A stretch of DNA of 64,000 nucleotides from Gallionella sp. (GTDB taxonomy: Bacteria > Pseudomonadota > Gammaproteobacteria > Burkholderiales > Gallionellaceae), in assembly GCA_028710525.1 (NCBI GenBank), contig JAQTTY010000008.1, positions 88,136 to 152,135 on the forward strand, written 5' to 3'. Positions 40,869 to 51,054 of the stretch are shown piece after piece. Positions within the stretch are counted from its first letter, which is position 1. Each line of letters begins with the position of its first letter. The notes under the pieces were generated by a model. It ran no database searches and was not told where the DNA came from. It saw only the letters and a program-made list of their open reading frames with translations. The translations under genes were made by a program, and so were the position numbers.

Positions 40869-42296
40869 ATGAAGCGCTACGAACAACTAGCCGATGACAT
40901 CGCTCACTCCATCAAGGAGGGCCTGCTGGCGCGTGGAGAAAAACTACCTTCGGTGCGGCAAGCTAGCGCTGCCCGTAAGGTGAGCCCCTCTACCGTATTT
41001 CAGGCCTATTACCTGCTGGAAGCGCGTGGCCTGATTGCAGCTCGGGAGCGTTCGGGTTACTACGTTACCGGCGGCACACACCACATGCCGCCGCTTCCAG
41101 AGCCCGATGTCAACACGACTCTAGCGGTAACGCAGGTAGATGTCAGCGAGCTAGTGTTTGAGGTGCTGGAATCAACACGAGCGAGAAAAGTCGTTCCGCT
41201 GGGTTCTGCTTTTCCCAGTCCCTTATTGTTTCCGATGGCGCGATTGGCGAAAACGATGGCGACTTGCGTGCAAGCGATGGACCCGTGGCGTAGCGTGGAA
41301 GATATCAGCCCCGGCGACGCTGAGCTGCGTAGGCAAATTGCATTGCGCTACATGATCGACGGCTTACAGGTTTCCCCTGACGAAATCGTGATTACCAACG
41401 GCGCATTAGAGGGATTAAACCTCTGCCTTAATGCTGTAACGCAGCCCGGTGATACCGTACTGATCAGCTCTCCGACGTTCTACGCAGCATTGCAGGCGAT
41501 AGAGCGTAACGGATTAAAGGCTGTCGATGTGCCATGTCATCCGGCTGACGGTATCGATCTGGATGCACTGGAGCGTGCACTTGAGTTGCATAAACCTGCT
41601 GCCTGCTGGCTGATGACCAACTTTCAAAATCCAATCGGCAGCCTCATGACCGATGACAAGAAGAAACACATGGTGGAATTGCTCACACGCCACAAAGTGC
41701 CGCTGATTGAGGATGATGTTTACGGCGAGCTTTATTTCGGCGACAAGCGTCCAAAACCGGCCAAAGCATTTGATACCGATGGACTGGTGATGCACTGCTC
41801 CTCATTCTCTAAATGCCTTGCACCCGGTTATCGCGTCGGATGGGCTGCACCCGGACGTTACGCAAAAGCAGTCGAACGCTTGAAGCTCACCACTACCTTG
41901 GCTACATCTGTTCCCGCACAAATCACGCTCGCCAGTTACCTGAAGAAAGGCGGTTACGACAGACACCTGCGCGGGCTCCGCCACACCCTGTTGTTGCAAC
42001 AACTCAAATTCGTCGATGCGGTGGAGCGACACTTTCCACAGGGCACACATTTGTCTGCGCCCAACGGTGGCTATTTTTTGTGGGTGAAACTACCGGAAGG
42101 CGTTAATTCACTCGAAATGCATCGTGCTGCATTAAATCTCGGCATCAGCATTGCGCCTGGTCCAATATTCTCAGCGCAAAAAGGGTTTACCAATTATGTG
42201 CGTCTAAACTATGGTCACATTTGGAGCGAAGAGATAGAAGGCGCTATTGCAGTATTGGGGAAGATCACACACCGCTTGGCGATGCGCGCTGCTTAG
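40869..42296 (+). CDS. MocR-type GntR/aminotransferase-fold transcriptional regulator
   Basis: N-terminal wHTH (LPSVRQASAARKVSPSTVFQAYYLLEARGLIAARERSGYYV), C-terminal PLP fold with SSFSKCLAPGYRVGW. Confidence 0.93.
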   Translation: MKRYEQLADDIAHSIKEGLLARGEKLPSVRQASAARKVSPSTVFQAYYLLEARGLIAARERSGYYVTGGTHHMPPLPEPDVNTTLAVTQVDVSELVFEVLESTRARKVVPLGSAFPSPLLFPMARLAKTMATCVQAMDPWRSVEDISPGDAELRRQIALRYMIDGLQVSPDEIVITNGALEGLNLCLNAVTQPGDTVLISSPTFYAALQAIERNGLKAVDVPCHPADGIDLDALERALELHKPAACWLMTNFQNPIGSLMTDDKKKHMVELLTRHKVPLIEDDVYGELYFGDKRPKPAKAFDTDGLVMHCSSFSKCLAPGYRVGWAAPGRYAKAVERLKLTTTLATSVPAQITLASYLKKGGYDRHLRGLRHTLLLQQLKFVDAVERHFPQGTHLSAPNGGYFLWVKLPEGVNSLEMHRAALNLGISIAPGPIFSAQKGFTNYVRLNYGHIWSEEIEGAIAVLGKITHRLAMRAA

Positions 42297-42449
42297 TCAG
42301 TCAAGCGAGTGAAAGGAATCCTTGCGTTCGAACGTTCCTAGTAGCTGTGCTACTCGTAAACTTCTGCTAGCACCTTAATCGGGTAACTTTCTTCCGACCG
42401 CCACCGTCTGCTTCAAGGCATTTCAAAAGCAATATTGAGCAACTCAAAT

Positions 42450-42480
42450 AAAAAATGCCCGTACTAGACGGGCATTTTTT
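42450..42480. terminator. Bidirectional Rho-independent terminator
   Basis: AAAAAATGCCCGT-ACTA-GACGGGCATTTTTT between convergent genes. Confidence 0.88.
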
Positions 42481-42498
42481 ATCGTTAGCTTAAGGCTG

Positions 42499-43590
42499 TT
42501 AGACGTTGAATAAGAAGTTCAGTACATCGCCATCCTGCACCACGTATTCCTTACCTTCCACGCGCAGCTTGCCCTTTTCCTTGGCACCCGCTTCACCGCC
42601 GCAGGCGATGTAGTCTTCATAAGAGATGGTCTGCGCACGGATGAAGCCACGCTCGAAGTCGGTGTGGATCACGCCTGCTGCTTGCGGTGCTGTGTCACCT
42701 TTATGAATGGTCCAAGCGCGCACTTCTTTTACGCCAGCAGTGAAGTAGGTCTGCAGCCCTAGTAACTCATAACCAACGCGAATCAGCTTGTTCAGTCCGG
42801 GTTCATCCAAACCCAGATCAGCGAGGAATTCCATCTTGTCGGCATCGTCCAGATCGGCCAGTTCTGCTTCGATCTTGGCGCACAAAGACACCACGGGCGC
42901 GCCCTCCTTAGCCGCATGTTCACGCAAGCGATCCAGATAGGGATTGTTCTCGAAACCGTCTTCCATCACGTTACCGACATACATCGCGGGCTTGATGGTG
43001 AGTAGGCACAAGGGCTTGAGCAGGAATATCTCTTCCGCACTCATCCCCAGCGTGCGCGCGGGCTTGCCTTCGTTAAGATGCGGCAACAATTTTTCCAATA
43101 TCGCCACCAACTTCAGTGCGTCCTTGTCACCGGAGCGTGCCTTCTTGGTATCGCGATGCAAGGTGCGTTCCACCACGGCCATATCTGCCAAGGCCAGCTC
43201 GGTGATGATGGTTTCGATGTCGGCGATAGGATCGACTTTGTTGGCGACGTGAATGACGTTCTCATCATCGAAGCAACGCACCACGTTGACGATGGCATCG
43301 GTCTCGCGGATGTTGGCGAGGAACTGGTTGCCCAGCCCTTCACCCTTGCTCGCACCCGCCACCAGACCGGCGATATCGACGAACTCGACGATAGCTGGTT
43401 GCATGCGGATAGGCTTGACGATCTTGGCCAAGGCATCCATGCGCGCATCCGGCACTTCGACGATGCCGACGTTAGGCTCGATGGTGCAGAAGGGATAATT
43501 TTCCGCAGCGATACCCGCCTTGGTCAGGGCGTTGAACATAGTGGATTTACCCACGTTAGGCAGACCGACGATACCGCATTTCAAACTCAT
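42499..43590 (-). CDS. ychF: Redox-regulated ATPase YchF
   Basis: [44 protein letters not shown]... Confidence 0.98.
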   Translation of the reverse strand: MSLKCGIVGLPNVGKSTMFNALTKAGIAAENYPFCTIEPNVGIVEVPDARMDALAKIVKPIRMQPAIVEFVDIAGLVAGASKGEGLGNQFLANIRETDAIVNVVRCFDDENVIHVANKVDPIADIETIITELALADMAVVERTLHRDTKKARSGDKDALKLVAILEKLLPHLNEGKPARTLGMSAEEIFLLKPLCLLTIKPAMYVGNVMEDGFENNPYLDRLREHAAKEGAPVVSLCAKIEAELADLDDADKMEFLADLGLDEPGLNKLIRVGYELLGLQTYFTAGVKEVRAWTIHKGDTAPQAAGVIHTDFERGFIRAQTISYEDYIACGGEAGAKEKGKLRVEGKEYVVQDGDVLNFLFNV

Positions 43591-43635
43591 GGCTTCACTT
43601 CCTTAATAAAGATGTACTGGATAGCAACGCTATCC

Positions 43636-44211
43636 TTAACTGCTGTGTAACTTCAACATCGCCGCTTCGGTCTTGCCTTCTATGACCAGATGCGCGACAT
43701 GCTGCGCCTTGTCCATCGCGACATCGATCAACTCACGCTCTTCGCGGCGCGGGTTGTTCAACACAAAGTTGCTGACCTCGGCGCGGTCACCGGGATGGCC
43801 GATGCCGATGCGCAAGCGCCAAAAATCTTTGGTGCCCAGATGCGCGATGATGTCTTTCAAACCATTGTGGCCGCCGTGGCCGCCGCCCATCTTGAGCCGC
43901 GCAATGCCAGGCGCCAGATCGAGTTCATCGTGCACCACCAATATCTCGGCGGGTGTGATTTTGTAGAACTGCGCTAACGCGCCGACGGCACGACCACTCA
44001 CATTCATGAAAGTCTGCGGTTTAAGCAGCCACATCTCATGCCCGTGCAAAGCGCCGCGCGTGGTCAAGCCATGGAACTTCGCTTCCGCGTTAAAGTTCAA
44101 TTTGTGCGCACGCGCCAACTCGTCCACCCACCAGAATCCTACATTGTGGCGGGTGTCTACATATTCTCGTCCGGGATTACCCAGACCCACTATCAAACGT
44201 ATCGCTGTCAT
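43636..44211 (-). CDS. pth: Peptidyl-tRNA hydrolase
   Basis: IRLIVGLGNPGREYVDTRHNVGFWWVD, KPQTFMNVSG, HDELDLAPG. Confidence 0.97.
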   Translation of the reverse strand: MTAIRLIVGLGNPGREYVDTRHNVGFWWVDELARAHKLNFNAEAKFHGLTTRGALHGHEMWLLKPQTFMNVSGRAVGALAQFYKITPAEILVVHDELDLAPGIARLKMGGGHGGHNGLKDIIAHLGTKDFWRLRIGIGHPGDRAEVSNFVLNNPRREERELIDVAMDKAQHVAHLVIEGKTEAAMLKLHSS

Positions 44212-44221
44212 CGCTTAAATG

Positions 44222-44256
44222 AAAAAACCCGCCGAGCTTTACAGCACTGGCGGGTT
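44222..44256 (-). terminator. Rho-independent terminator downstream of rplY
   Basis: Minus strand AACCCGCC-loop-GGCGGGTTTTTTC. Confidence 0.7.
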
Positions 44257-44274
44257 CCCTCTTCTTGTGACTTA

Positions 44275-44895
44275 TTACTGCTTGTCTACTGCTGCAGCTG
44301 CTGCAGCATCTGCTTCTGCTGCTGCTTCTACTGCACCGCGTGGCACTTGTACGGTAGCGACCGCATCAGCAGCGTGGTGGTGACCAGCAATCTCAACGCC
44401 CTTAGGCAATGTCACATCAGACACATGGATAGAGTGACCCAGTGTCATGCCAGCCAAATCGATCTCGATGAAGGTAGGCAGATCTTTAGGCAAACAAGAA
44501 ACATCCAACTCGTTCAATACGTGGCTGATCTTACCGCCAGCTTTGACGCCAGGAGCGATGTCGCCATTGATGAAGTGCAAAGGCACCTTGATGTGTAGCT
44601 TCTTGTTCAGGTCGACGCGCTGCAAGTCGATATGCATAACTTGCTGACGGAACGGGTGCATAACGAATGCGCGCAACATGACAGCCTCTTTCTTGCCAGC
44701 CAGATCCAGAGTCAGCACGGAAGCATGGAACTCTTCTGAGCGCAGCTTGTAGTAGATCTCATTGTGATCCATGTCAAACATGACGGCGTCGCCCATGCCA
44801 TACACCACACCTGGCACGCGGCCGGTGTGACGCAGACGGCGGCTCGCACCCGTACCTTGCGTATTACGAATTGTTGCTGTGATTGCGATAGTCAT
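44275..44895 (-). CDS. rplY: 50S ribosomal protein L25/general stress protein Ctc
   Basis: RNTQGTGASRRLRHTGRVPGVVYG..., MHIDLQRVDLNKKLHIKVPLHF; Ala-rich C-terminal extension. Confidence 0.95.
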   Translation of the reverse strand: MTIAITATIRNTQGTGASRRLRHTGRVPGVVYGMGDAVMFDMDHNEIYYKLRSEEFHASVLTLDLAGKKEAVMLRAFVMHPFRQQVMHIDLQRVDLNKKLHIKVPLHFINGDIAPGVKAGGKISHVLNELDVSCLPKDLPTFIEIDLAGMTLGHSIHVSDVTLPKGVEIAGHHHAADAVATVQVPRGAVEAAAEADAAAAAAVDKQ

Positions 44896-44936
44896 TTACT
44901 TCTCCAAAAATAGTACCGACCGCGACCAGTCGATAC

Positions 44937-44964
44937 AAAAAAACGACAACCCTTAAGGTTGCCG
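44937..44964 (-). terminator. Candidate Rho-independent terminator/attenuator between prs and rplY
   Basis: Minus strand GGCAACCTTAAGGGTTGTCGTTTTTTT. Confidence 0.6.
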
Positions 44965-44971
44965 CAAAAAC

Positions 44972-45922
44972 TTATTCTGCGAACAACGAGCTGACCGACT
45001 CTTCGCTATTGATACGGCGTATTGTCTCGGCCAACAACTCAGCGGTGCTCAGCTGGCGTATCTTGCTGCACTTGGCAGCTGCCTCACTTAAGGGGATGGT
45101 GTCAGTAACGACCAACTCATCCAGCGCGGACTTTTCGATGCGCTCTATCGCAGGGCCAGATAACACTGGATGCGTACAGTAAGCTAGTACTCGCGACGCA
45201 CCACGCTCCTTCAAAGCGTTAGCCGCCTCGCACAGAGTGTTGGCGGTATCCACCATGTCATCCATGATGATGCAGGTACGACCAACCACGTCACCGATGA
45301 TGTTCATCACCTTCGCCACGTTAGGCTTAGGGCGACGTTTGTCGATGATAGCCAGATCGGCGTCCAACTGTTTAGCCAGCGCACGTGCACGTACCACACC
45401 GCCTACGTCCGGTGACACCACGATCAAGTTGGGGTAGTCACGCTTCCATACATCAGACAACAGAATAGGGCTGGCGTAGATGTTATCGACTGGGATATCG
45501 AAGAATCCTTGGATCTGATCGGAATGCAGGTCCATGGTCAGCAAACGATTGACGCCCGCACCGGTCAGCATGTCGGCCACCACTTTTGCAGTGATCGCGA
45601 CACGCGCCGAGCGTGGGCGACGGTCTTGGCGCGCGTAGCCGAAATACGGCATCGCTGCAGTGATACGTCCGGCGGAAGCGCGCTTGAGCGCATCCACCAT
45701 AACCATCACTTCCATCAAACTATCATTGGTCGGGGCACAGGTTGACTGCAACACGAACACATCCTTGCCGCGCACGTTTTCCATCAACTCCACCATCACT
45801 TCTCCGTCAGAGAAGCGACCTACGTTGGCGCGACCTAGTGGAATGTGCAGATGCTGTGTAACTGCTTCAGCGAGCTTAGGATTGGCATTGCCGGTAAATA
45901 CCATCAAGCTGTCGTTGGACAC
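44972..45922 (-). CDS. prs: Ribose-phosphate pyrophosphokinase
   Basis: [36 protein letters not shown]..., [36 protein letters not shown] at 45922 preferred; ORF extends to 45988. Confidence 0.97.
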   Translation of the reverse strand: MSNDSLMVFTGNANPKLAEAVTQHLHIPLGRANVGRFSDGEVMVELMENVRGKDVFVLQSTCAPTNDSLMEVMVMVDALKRASAGRITAAMPYFGYARQDRRPRSARVAITAKVVADMLTGAGVNRLLTMDLHSDQIQGFFDIPVDNIYASPILLSDVWKRDYPNLIVVSPDVGGVVRARALAKQLDADLAIIDKRRPKPNVAKVMNIIGDVVGRTCIIMDDMVDTANTLCEAANALKERGASRVLAYCTHPVLSGPAIERIEKSALDELVVTDTIPLSEAAAKCSKIRQLSTAELLAETIRRINSEESVSSLFAE

Positions 45923-46013
45923 GTGTGTTCCCTTTTCAAAAACATTGCGGGCACACGCCCAAGAATCTTTGGCCGGTTCGGACTCCAATAGGGTCCGGGC
46001 CAGTACTACGAAT

Positions 46014-46088
46014 TGGCTGAGGAGGTAGGGATCGAACCTACGAATGACGGGATCAAAACCCGTTGCCTTACCACTTGGCGACTCCCCA
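46014..46088 (-). tRNA. tRNA-Gln (anticodon TTG)
   Basis: Reverse complement TGGGGAGTCGCCAAGTGGTAAGGCAACGGGTTTTGATCCCGTCATTCGTAGGTTCGATCCCTACCTCCTCAGCCA. Confidence 0.96.
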
Positions 46089-46090
46089 AT

Positions 46091-46969
46091 TCACACCCAA
46101 TCTTGCAACGGATGTGCTACTAAACCTTGCGTGCAAACGCCACGCACATGATGCTGTTCCTGCAACTCTCGCAACGCCTGCTGGGCATCCGCCTTGGCGG
46201 CGAACTCTGCGAACACGCAAGCCCCCGAGCCGGTCATCATCGCTGCGCCGTACTGGCCTAGCAAAGCAATGTGACGTGCCACTTCCGGATAGAGCTTGCA
46301 TACCACTGCTTGCAGGTCGTTGCGAAGTTGCGATCCCGACTGATTGGCAGTGTGTTTCGTCTGCCATATCGAGAGGGCGCGCATTGTGATGGAAACCGAA
46401 TCGCGTGTCAATTCACTATGCGTAAATATTTTCGCGGTGGGTACATGCACCGGCGGGAACAGCACCACATACCAAGTGGCAGGCAAAGGGAAGGCCTGCA
46501 AGCGCTCGCCCACCCCTTCTGCAAAAGCACTCTGTCCGAACACGAACACCGGCACATCGGCGCCCAGACTGAGGCCCAACTCCATCAATCGCTCACGCGT
46601 CAAAGCCAGTGACCACAAGCGATTCAGCGCCAGCAAAGTGGTGGCCGCATCCGAGCTACCGCCCCCTAAACCGCCGCCCATGGGGATACGCTTCTCCAGA
46701 CCGATATCCACCCCCAGCTTGCAACCGGTCTCGCGCTGCAACAATCGCGCGGCACGCACGCACAGGTCCTGATCCTCGTCCACACCCTCCACCGCATTGG
46801 TACGCCTCACCAAGCCATCGCTGCGCAGATCGAAATGCAGGGTGTCATGCAGATCGATGAATCGGAACAGTGTCTGCAACAGGTGGTAACCATCATCACG
46901 CCGTCCCGTGACATGCAGGAACAGATTCAGTTTGGCGGGCGCGGGGCAGCTTAATCGGGTGGCGTTCAT
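46091..46969 (-). CDS. ispE: 4-diphosphocytidyl-2-C-methyl-D-erythritol kinase
   Basis: CPAPAKLNLFLHVTGRRDDGYHLLQTLFRFID, PMGGGLGGGSSDAATTLLALN. Confidence 0.96.
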   Translation of the reverse strand: MNATRLSCPAPAKLNLFLHVTGRRDDGYHLLQTLFRFIDLHDTLHFDLRSDGLVRRTNAVEGVDEDQDLCVRAARLLQRETGCKLGVDIGLEKRIPMGGGLGGGSSDAATTLLALNRLWSLALTRERLMELGLSLGADVPVFVFGQSAFAEGVGERLQAFPLPATWYVVLFPPVHVPTAKIFTHSELTRDSVSITMRALSIWQTKHTANQSGSQLRNDLQAVVCKLYPEVARHIALLGQYGAAMMTGSGACVFAEFAAKADAQQALRELQEQHHVRGVCTQGLVAHPLQDWV

Positions 46970-47532
46970 TTTGGTGCGAGGTCCCATTCATCTATCAGGA
47001 GTCTTATTTGCAGATCATCGTGACTGAAGGTGATGCGCGTGGGCAGACTGTCGGCCTGCTCGGACGCATAAAGCAGATAGCGCACATCCCATCCAGCCTG
47101 TTGCAATAGTGTCAGCCGTCCGAGTTCGTCGCGCTCGATGTGAGAGGGTAGCGCGTCATCTACCGTACCCATCAACCAGTGGTGCAGCAGCGGCAGCGGC
47201 AAACCCCAGCTCAATACATCTTGCATCAAAGCTTCCACATCCTGCGCCTGATAGCGCTTGCCGTTCTGCTCCAGCATGGCCATCTCACTATCGCTAGTGA
47301 TGCGCGCGACGGTGATCCCCAGCGGGCCTTGCAGCAACAGCACGTCGCGCTGCGGCTGATGCTGCCAGCGCAAGGCTCCCGAATGACGCTGCCCGCCGTT
47401 GTTAACTGCGATCCTTCCGTTCAAATTGAATGGTGCGGTATCTCGCGCCTCCACAGGGGCAGAAGCTGGGGGCGGCGCTACCGAACTGCACGCGCTCAGC
47501 AACAGCAGCATGATGGGCAACAGGAGCCGCAT
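46966..47532 (-). CDS. lolB: Outer membrane lipoprotein LolB
   Basis: Lipobox LLSACSS; FNLNGRIAVNNGGQRHSGALRWQH...LLQGPLG; adjacent to ispE. Confidence 0.9.
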   Translation of the reverse strand: MRLLLPIMLLLLSACSSVAPPPASAPVEARDTAPFNLNGRIAVNNGGQRHSGALRWQHQPQRDVLLLQGPLGITVARITSDSEMAMLEQNGKRYQAQDVEALMQDVLSWGLPLPLLHHWLMGTVDDALPSHIERDELGRLTLLQQAGWDVRYLLYASEQADSLPTRITFSHDDLQIRLLIDEWDLAPK

Positions 47533-47534
47533 AC

Positions 47535-49277
47535 TCAGGGGATGAGGCGCTTGATGGTGCTCTGCAGCTGCTCGCTATCCGGATGTGCTTTCAAGCTATC
47601 TTGCAACAACTGTTTAGCTTCCGCCTTTTCGCCTTGCGCCCACAGCGCCTCGCCTAGATGTGCAGCGATCTCTGGATCCGGATTGGCCGCATGGGCGCGA
47701 CGCAGCATCTGCACACTCTCGGCTAACTTGCCACTGCGGAAATAACCCCAGCCCACACTATCCATAATGGCGATATCTTCGGGCGCAAGACGCAAGGCCT
47801 TCTCGACTAGCGCCACGCCCTCGGCGATGCGCACGTTGCGTTCCAAGAAGCTGTAACCCAAGGCGTTATAGGCATTGGCATCCTCAGGATTGAGCTGCAT
47901 CAGTTTGCGCAGATACTTTTCGGCTATCTCGTACTTGCCTATCTTGTCGGCCATCATCGCCGCCTCGTACAGCAATACCTGTTGATTAGGCAGCTTATCC
48001 AAGGACTTCTGCAACACCGCATACGCTTCCGCGTACTGCTTGTCGTCACGCAACAACTGCGCCTCTATCAAGCTGATCTGCGCGCGTTGCTCATTGCTGT
48101 TCGGCTGATAGTCATGCAGCAACTTCCGCGCTTCACCCAAACGATGCTGACGATTCAACAAAAATGCTTGGCGCATCTTGGCGGCGAACAAATGCTCCCC
48201 ACCCTTGACCTGACCATAATGAGAGATGGCATCCTCGTCACTCTTCTTGGCTTCACCCAACTGACCTAGGTAGTACTGCACTGTGTCCTGATCTTTTTTG
48301 CCATTCTCTAAGGCTAGTTTGAGTTGCGACTCCGCACCTTGCAGATCCTGCATCTGCAACGAGATCAGAGCGATTGCAAAAGCGAGGTCAGGGTTATCTG
48401 GATTCAGTTCAGAGACGCGCTGAAATTCAGCGCGCGCCTCAGGATATTGCTGCTGTTCCACCAGTGCACGCGCGTATTGCAAACGTAGTTCGTTCGCCTC
48501 GGGATTATCTTTAAGATAGCCTTTTAATACCTGCAATCCCTGCTGTGGCGCGGTCTTGAGCAGCAGTTCCGCTTCTAGGCTGACGGCTTGCACCCAATCG
48601 GTTCGCAACGAACGCGCTTGCTTGACTTCACCCAAGGCCAGCACATCATCGCCGGCAGCTTGCGCCAACTTAGCGACCGCCCAATGTGATTCAGCTAATT
48701 TCGGATAGGGCGCAGCCAGCTCGCGCATCATCTTGAGCGCAGCAGCCTTGTCTGGGTAGCTCATCAACAACTGTTGTATCTGCAACAGCGTATGAGGAGC
48801 GTTGTCGCCATCTTCTTTCAATACCTTGGCGAACTCAGCCTGTGCTTCCGCTAGCTTGCCGCCGCGCAACTGCAAGGAGGCCAGCATGCGAGTCGCTAAA
48901 CTTGCACCAGGATCCAACTCCTGCCACAACTTGAATGCCGTGACTGCTTTCACCATATCACCAGACTCAAAAGCGAGTTGTGCGGCGCGTTTGGCGAGAC
49001 GCGGATCACGGGTCTTAGTGGCAAGGTCCATGCTGCCTTCGACCGCCAGCTCTTTGTAACCGCGCTGGTTGCCCACTTCGGCGAGCAGATATTCGTAGAG
49101 CATCTCGTCGGTTAGCTCAAGTTTAGGAAGAACCGGCGACTCGATCTGTGCTGCCGATGTAGTCGCAACGGGCGTCGATACATCGCTGTGCGCGGGCGCG
49201 TCACCCACTTGCTGTGGCGCATGCGCGCAGGCGGTGAGCATAAGGCTGGCTGCGATTAGGTATTTGACTGAGCTCAT
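47535..49277 (-). CDS. Tetratricopeptide repeat protein
   Basis: Multiple TPR units (DANAYNALGYSFLERNVRIAEGVALVEKAL; IAIMDSVGWGYFRSGKLAESVQMLRRAH); N-terminal lipoprotein-like signal. Confidence 0.92.
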   Translation of the reverse strand: MSSVKYLIAASLMLTACAHAPQQVGDAPAHSDVSTPVATTSAAQIESPVLPKLELTDEMLYEYLLAEVGNQRGYKELAVEGSMDLATKTRDPRLAKRAAQLAFESGDMVKAVTAFKLWQELDPGASLATRMLASLQLRGGKLAEAQAEFAKVLKEDGDNAPHTLLQIQQLLMSYPDKAAALKMMRELAAPYPKLAESHWAVAKLAQAAGDDVLALGEVKQARSLRTDWVQAVSLEAELLLKTAPQQGLQVLKGYLKDNPEANELRLQYARALVEQQQYPEARAEFQRVSELNPDNPDLAFAIALISLQMQDLQGAESQLKLALENGKKDQDTVQYYLGQLGEAKKSDEDAISHYGQVKGGEHLFAAKMRQAFLLNRQHRLGEARKLLHDYQPNSNEQRAQISLIEAQLLRDDKQYAEAYAVLQKSLDKLPNQQVLLYEAAMMADKIGKYEIAEKYLRKLMQLNPEDANAYNALGYSFLERNVRIAEGVALVEKALRLAPEDIAIMDSVGWGYFRSGKLAESVQMLRRAHAANPDPEIAAHLGEALWAQGEKAEAKQLLQDSLKAHPDSEQLQSTIKRLIP

Positions 49278-49351
49278 ATCTGGGATGCTTTTGATGCGGG
49301 CGCACATATTAGGTTATATTTAGCGCAGTTCACAACCACGAGCGCCACACT

Positions 49352-50311
49352 TTGTCTAACGCCACTCCCGCTCTAACCCTTTCAGCCCAGCACCTTAAAC
49401 GCAGTTTCGGCAAACAAACCGTCATCCACGATGTCTCCCTGCAGCTGCATCGCGGTGAGGTCTTGGGTCTGTTGGGCCATAACGGCGCAGGAAAAAGTAC
49501 CACCATGCAGATGCTTACCGGCTGCCTGACCCCAGATAGCGGCAGCATAGCAATCTGCGGTATAGACCTGTTGCGCGAACCTACACTAGCTAAAGCACAT
49601 ATCGGCTATCTGCCCGAGACCCCACCGCTTTATAAAGAGATGACGGTCGCCGATTACCTGACGTTTGTTGCACGCTTGCATGGCCTTAAAGCAGAAGCTG
49701 CGCCGGAGGCGCTGGCGCTGGCGTTGCAACGTTGTGGCCTAAACGACAAACGCAACAAATTGATCGGCACCCTCTCCAAGGGCTACCAACAGCGCGTCGG
49801 TATCGCGCAAGCCATCATCCACCAGCCCGCCATCGTCATCTTGGATGAGCCGACAGTCGGATTGGACCCGACCCAGATACGCGAGATACGCACCTTGATA
49901 CGTGAGTTGGGCAACCAGCACAGCGTCATCCTCTCCACCCATCTGCTCAGCGAAGTGGAAAGCATCTGTGACCGCGTTGAAATCATGCAGAACGGCAAAC
50001 TCATCTATGGCGACACCAGTGCGCGCATGCAGCGTTACGGACAGATCTCCGGCTTCACTGTCAGTCTGCGCAACCCACCCGCGCTCAGTGAATTGCAGGG
50101 TATCGTCGGCGTGACTCGCGTCGAGCAGATGACCGCGCACGAGTTCCGTGTATTGCACGCACTCGAGCACAACCCCAGTGCAGAACTGCTGACACTGGCC
50201 GCTCAACAGGGTTGGCATCTGGAACAACTCACTCCTTTGCAGACACGTTTGGAAGATGTGTACGCCAAGATCACCGATGCCGAGACCAGCCATGCGGGAG
50301 AGTCAAATTGA
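49352..50311 (+). CDS. ABC transporter ATP-binding protein (GldA-like)
   Basis: LGLLGHNGAGKSTTMQMLTG, LSKGYQQRVGIAQAI, VILDEPTVGLDP; TTG start. Confidence 0.93.
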   Translation: MSNATPALTLSAQHLKRSFGKQTVIHDVSLQLHRGEVLGLLGHNGAGKSTTMQMLTGCLTPDSGSIAICGIDLLREPTLAKAHIGYLPETPPLYKEMTVADYLTFVARLHGLKAEAAPEALALALQRCGLNDKRNKLIGTLSKGYQQRVGIAQAIIHQPAIVILDEPTVGLDPTQIREIRTLIRELGNQHSVILSTHLLSEVESICDRVEIMQNGKLIYGDTSARMQRYGQISGFTVSLRNPPALSELQGIVGVTRVEQMTAHEFRVLHALEHNPSAELLTLAAQQGWHLEQLTPLQTRLEDVYAKITDAETSHAGESN

Positions 50312-51051
50312 TTAAGCTACTCGCCCTGCGTGAATTACGCTCGCTGTTTTCCGCGCCATCCACTTGGTTCATGCTCGCGGCCCTGCAATTTATCTTCGCC
50401 TGGTTCTTCCTTGCACGCATGGATGCCTATCTGGAACTACAACCGCAACTCGCACAACTGGCCAACGCACCCGGCGCGACCGCTAGCATCGCGGCACCCG
50501 TGTTCAATGTCGTGGCCCTGATGCTGATGATGCTGATCCCGATGTTCACCATGCGCGCCATCGCCGAAGAACGCCGCAACCAGACACTGCCACTACTGCT
50601 TTCTTCACCCTTGTCTAGTATGCAGATCGTGCTCGGCAAATTTCTCGGGCTGATGCTATTTCTAATGGTGCTGATGTCGTCTGCACCGTTGATGATCTAC
50701 ACGCTGCAACTGGGCACGCCGCTGGATCAAGGACTGTTGTGGAGCAATGTGCTGGGCCTGATTTTGCTCAGCGCCAGCTATGCCGCGCTGGGCTTGTATA
50801 TGTCCTCGCTCACCAATCAGCCCGTCATCGCCGCCATCAGCACCCTAGCTGTGTTACTCGGACTATGGTTGGCCGACATCAGTAGCAATGCACCTGATTC
50901 GCCTTGGCATATGTTCTCGCCGCTGTTTCACTTCCAGAACTTCAACTTCGGTCTACTCGATAGTGGAGATGCCGTGTTCTTCCTGTCTTTCAGCAGCGTC
51001 TTCCTGCTGCTGGCGATGCGCCGTCTGAACAACAACCGAGTGTACGGATAG
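50308..51051 (+). CDS. ABC-2 type permease (GldF-like)
   Basis: Six-TM profile; TTG start overlaps the upstream stop (TTGA). Confidence 0.88.
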   Translation: MIKLLALRELRSLFSAPSTWFMLAALQFIFAWFFLARMDAYLELQPQLAQLANAPGATASIAAPVFNVVALMLMMLIPMFTMRAIAEERRNQTLPLLLSSPLSSMQIVLGKFLGLMLFLMVLMSSAPLMIYTLQLGTPLDQGLLWSNVLGLILLSASYAALGLYMSSLTNQPVIAAISTLAVLLGLWLADISSNAPDSPWHMFSPLFHFQNFNFGLLDSGDAVFFLSFSSVFLLLAMRRLNNNRVYG

Positions 51052-51054
51052 ACC

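Noticed and set aside
43078-43650. 190-aa plus-strand ORF
   Set aside because: Antisense shadow of ychF.
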